Assembly (NCBI GenBank): GCA_015234425.1
Contig: JADGNE010000030.1
Span: forward strand, 124,001-188,000
Reading direction: 5' to 3'
Length of the DNA stretch: 64,000 nt
Origin: Devosia sp.
GTDB lineage: Bacteria > Pseudomonadota > Alphaproteobacteria > Rhizobiales > Devosiaceae
Shown: positions 61,821 through 64,000 of the stretch, piece after piece
How the letters are laid out: every line of letters begins with the position of its first letter
Position numbering within the stretch: the stretch's first letter is position 1
Position numbers and translations under genes: made by a program
The notes under the pieces: generated by a model
Databases searched by the model: none
The model's input: only the letters and a program-made list of their open reading frames with translations
Told to the model about the DNA's origin: nothing

Positions 61821-63056
61821 TTAGCTGCGATAATCGCCGTTGATGGTGATGTAGCCATGGGTGAGGTCGCAGGTGTAGACCGTGGCCTTGCCCTGGCCGA
61901 GGCCGAGGCTGACGGTCAGCTCCAGCTCTTCGCCCTTCATATAGGCGCTGGTTGCTGCCTCGTCGTAGCCGGTGGCGCGTTCGCCGTTGCGGGCAACGGT
62001 CAGATCGCCGAAACGGATCGAGAGCAGGTCGCGGTCGGCGGGCTCGCCGGCCTTGCCGACAGCCATGACGACGCGGCCCCAATTGGCGTCTTCGCCGGCA
62101 ATAGCGGTCTTGACCAGCGGGCTATCGGCGATGGCCTTGCCGATGCGGAAGGCGCTTTCGTCCGAGACAGCGCCTTCGACATGGATGGAGACCTGTTTGG
62201 TGGCGCCTTCGCCGTCGCGGACGACGTGTATAGCGAGTTCAAGCAGCACGTCGGAGAGGGCCTGACCGAAAATTTCGGCGCGGGGGTCTTCCAGCGTGTC
62301 GATCGGATCGACCTGCGCCTTGCCGGTGGCAAAGGCGAGCAGAGTGTCCGAGGTCGAGGTATCGCTGTCGACGGTGATGGAATTGAAGCTCGTCTGGTTG
62401 TGCTTGGCCAGCAGCGCCTGCAACACAGGGGCGGCGATCGGCATGTCGGTGACAACGAAGGAAAGCATGGTGGCCATGTCGGGCGCGATCATGCCCGAGC
62501 CCTTGGCGATGCCGTTGATCTTGACTTCGACGCCGTCGATCTCGAGCACGGCGCCCGACAATTTCGGGAAGGTGTCGGTCGTCATGATCGCCTTGGCAGG
62601 CTCGATCCACGGCTGGTCGGCCATGCGGGTGGCGGTCTCGTCGAGCACGCCGTCGAACTTTGAGGCATCGATCAGCTCGCCGATGACGCCGGTTTGGGCA
62701 ATGAAGACTTCCGAGGGCGAGCAGCCAAGCGCTTGGGCGGCAACCTTGGTGATGTAGCGAACGCTCTCGCGGCCTTTCATGCCGGTGAAGGCATTGGAGT
62801 TGCCCGAGTTGACCACGAGGCCACGGGCCATGCCACCGAGGAGATTTTCGCGGCAGAGATCGACAGCGGCTGATGAGCACTGCGACCGGGTCAGCACGCC
62901 GGCAACGGTCGTGCCTTCGTCAAAAGCCATCAGCAGTACGTCGGTGCGGTTCTTGTACTTGATCCCGGCTTCAGCGGTGGCAAAGCGCACGCCCGCAATC
63001 GGAGGCAGGTCCGGATAGGATTTGGGGGCGAGGGGCGAAACCGGATGAGCAGCCAT
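61821..63056 (-). CDS. argJ: Bifunctional ornithine acetyltransferase/N-acetylglutamate synthase
   Basis: Central cyclic step of arginine synthesis: moves acetyl from N-acetylornithine to glutamate. 411 residues. The self-cleavage site, ATML, lies in [16 protein letters not shown], with Thr196 as the new N-terminal nucleophile of the beta chain. The N-terminal substrate loop and the C-terminal [18 protein letters not shown], including the final Ser-like tail, are typical. Starts at ATG 63056 and heads the argJ-GNAT-mutT run. argH is 12 kb away. Confidence 0.95.
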   Translation of the reverse strand: MAAHPVSPLAPKSYPDLPPIAGVRFATAEAGIKYKNRTDVLLMAFDEGTTVAGVLTRSQCSSAAVDLCRENLLGGMARGLVVNSGNSNAFTGMKGRESVRYITKVAAQALGCSPSEVFIAQTGVIGELIDASKFDGVLDETATRMADQPWIEPAKAIMTTDTFPKLSGAVLEIDGVEVKINGIAKGSGMIAPDMATMLSFVVTDMPIAAPVLQALLAKHNQTSFNSITVDSDTSTSDTLLAFATGKAQVDPIDTLEDPRAEIFGQALSDVLLELAIHVVRDGEGATKQVSIHVEGAVSDESAFRIGKAIADSPLVKTAIAGEDANWGRVVMAVGKAGEPADRDLLSIRFGDLTVARNGERATGYDEAATSAYMKGEELELTVSLGLGQGKATVYTCDLTHGYITINGDYRS

Positions 63057-63154
63057 GGCACAAGACCTTGTTGGGCAGAATGACCGCTGTGGTGTGCCTC
63101 AAAGGTGTGGCGGGCGCAAGACGTCGAGCTTTTGCGCCAACCGAAAGCTTTGGT

Positions 63155-63385
63155 TCAAGTGCGACCGGTTTTACGGCCGGCAATGAAGCCGGCGAAGCGG
63201 GTGGTGATGAAGGGTACGATGAAGAAGACGATGCTCGTCACCATCAAGGGTACGAGGATGAAGCTGCGCTGCCAGAATTCCCAGCCCGGTGTGATGAGGC
63301 TGATGAGCGCGGCATAGACGACCACGATCGGATAAATGGCGAGGGTCATCAGGAGGGCCATGCGGGCGCGGGCGGGAAAACTCAT
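63155..63385 (-). CDS. Small two-helix membrane protein (possibly DUF2798-like)
   Basis: 76 residues: MSFPARARMALLMTLAIYPIVVVYAALISLI, a short polar turn (TPGWEFWQRSFI) and a second helix (LVPLMVTSIVFFIVPFITTRF), then a basic tail (IAGRKTGRT). The family is not certain; the two-helix plan resembles DUF2798 proteins. ATG 63385 is preferred to a longer open frame. The promoter region holds two identical dyads and the TetR gene is divergent, so it is the likely target. Function unknown. Confidence 0.7.
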   Translation of the reverse strand: MSFPARARMALLMTLAIYPIVVVYAALISLITPGWEFWQRSFILVPLMVTSIVFFIVPFITTRFAGFIAGRKTGRT

Positions 63386-63399
63386 CTTGGATATCCAAT

Positions 63400-63439
63400 C
63401 GAAACGGTGCGTTTCGTTATTATAGAAACGAGCCGTTTC
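63400..63439. promoter_or_regulatory. Twin TetR operators GAAACG-N3-CGTTTC
   Basis: Site 1 at 63401-63415 (spacer GTG; extends to CGAAACG...CGTTTCG) and site 2 at 63425-63439 (spacer AGC). Centres are 24 bases apart, about 2.3 helical turns. They sit in the 98-base gap between a small membrane protein and a TetR gene. Confidence 0.7.
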
Positions 63440-63483
63440 GTTCAAGTCTTTTCTTCCGGTGAGATAGCGGCCATATTGGCGCC

Positions 63484-64000
63484 ATGACCCAGCCAGCCCA
63501 ATCCGACACCGAAGACACTCCAGATGGCGCCCGCCGCTCCATTGGCGCCAGGCGCAATCCGGCCAGCCAGGAGGCGATCCTCGACGCCGCGGAAGCAATC
63601 CTGCGCGAAGACGGCATTGCCGGGTTTTCCATCGAGGCGGTGGCGCGGCGGGCCCGCGCCGGCAAGCCAACGATTTATCGCTGGTGGCCCAACCGGGCGG
63701 CGCTTCTCCTCGACGTCTACAAGCGGTTCAAGAACCAGCGGCCCTTTCCCGATACGGGAACGCTGCGCGGGGACCTCGTCGCGTTTCTCGACAACCAGCT
63801 GCTGGGCTTCTGGAAAGATAGTCTCTGCGGTACGGTCTATCGCTCGATCATTGCCGAGGCGCAGGTCGATGCCGGAGCGGCAGCGGCTCTTGCGGCCTAT
63901 CATCTCGAGCGCCAGGCATATGCCGGGCGGATCATCGAGCGGGCCAAGGCGCGGGGAGAGATCGATGAGACCGTGAACAGCGCGCTGGCCATCGATCTCG
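63484..64000 (+). CDS. TetR/AcrR family transcriptional regulator (3' end outside window)
   Basis: 172 codons are visible before the window ends; no stop is reached. The N-terminal helix-turn-helix is clear: AILDAAEAILREDGIAGFSIEAVARRARAGKPTIYRWW (reader helix IEAVARRARAGKPTIYRWWPN, the TetR pattern). A ligand-binding helical domain follows, with IAEAQVDAGAAAALAAY and RQAYAGRIIERAKARGEID, in the length normal for about 190-210 residues. ATG 63484 gives a polar N-terminal tail. It presumably represses the divergent membrane gene through the twin GAAACG sites. Confidence 0.9.
   Translation, partial: MTQPAQSDTEDTPDGARRSIGARRNPASQEAILDAAEAILREDGIAGFSIEAVARRARAGKPTIYRWWPNRAALLLDVYKRFKNQRPFPDTGTLRGDLVAFLDNQLLGFWKDSLCGTVYRSIIAEAQVDAGAAAALAAYHLERQAYAGRIIERAKARGEIDETVNSALAIDL

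Overview
The window looks like ordinary chromosome from a high-GC alphaproteobacterium of the Hyphomicrobiales (Rhizobiales), probably a Devosia- or Pelagibacterium-type organism. This placement is inference from gene content and order: CpdR next to a zinc-ribbon protein and divergent ftsEX; tlpA divergent from argH, followed by lysA; a DUF2125 protein divergent from chaC; argJ followed by an acetyltransferase and mutT; a PACE efflux protein; a TTAA-N7-TTAA (CtrA-type) site; and frequent GTG and TTG starts. There is no phage, insertion sequence, CRISPR array, rRNA or tRNA gene that I can see. Both ends cut genes: a PAS chemoreceptor at the left and a TetR regulator at the right.

Layout. 1-3.5 kb: two soluble chemoreceptors (PAS type and globin-coupled) and methylglyoxal synthase. 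3.6-9.5 kb: a branched-chain amino acid type ABC importer (livGFHM) with its binding protein on the opposite strand. 9.7-19.3 kb: an orphan betaine-type binding protein, a beta-lactamase hydrolase-like phosphatase, pyruvate carboxylase, and a two-subunit ABC exporter with one degenerate ATP site. 19.4-25.6 kb: ispG with a tiny coupled membrane ORF, a GST, a PACE pump, an ispA-MOSC-YbaK-methyltransferase operon, and mtgA. 25.6-31.9 kb: hisC-tyrC, then a Tat-exported flavoprotein, a c-type cytochrome and an alpha/beta-fold protein without its nucleophile, opposite a MarR regulator.

32-41 kb: gloB, a small protein preceded by a CtrA-type site, small membrane proteins, a diguanylate cyclase, MgtC, a VOC protein, fumC, rpmF, DUF2125 and chaC. 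41-48.5 kb: plsC, ftsXE, a zinc-ribbon protein, cpdR, a LysR/DUF4260 pair, a HIG1 protein, a cobalamin adenosyltransferase, a rhomboid protease and a YjfB-like protein. 48.6-56.5 kb: dispersed palindromic repeats, tlpA/argH, a second chaC, lysA, gluQ opposite a DNA glycosylase, an esterase, an HNH nuclease and a ParDE pair. 56.5-64 kb: dsbB, DUF72, a thermonuclease-like protein with an M48 lipoprotein protease, mutT-GNAT-argJ, and a small membrane protein opposite TetR with two matching operators.

How the genes work together. Most of the window is core metabolism (anaplerosis, TCA cycle, Arg/Lys/His/Tyr and isoprenoid synthesis), envelope and division functions, and glutathione/methylglyoxal handling (mgsA, gloB, GST, two ChaC). 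The part closest to an undescribed system is the MarR-controlled Tat flavoprotein/cytochrome operon at 27.8-31.2 kb. The best regulatory signals are its 20-bp dyad, the twin GAAACG-N3-CGTTTC sites at 63.4 kb, the CtrA-type site at 32.92 kb and a structured leader in front of the liv binding-protein gene. All function calls rest on reading motifs by eye; no database search was run.
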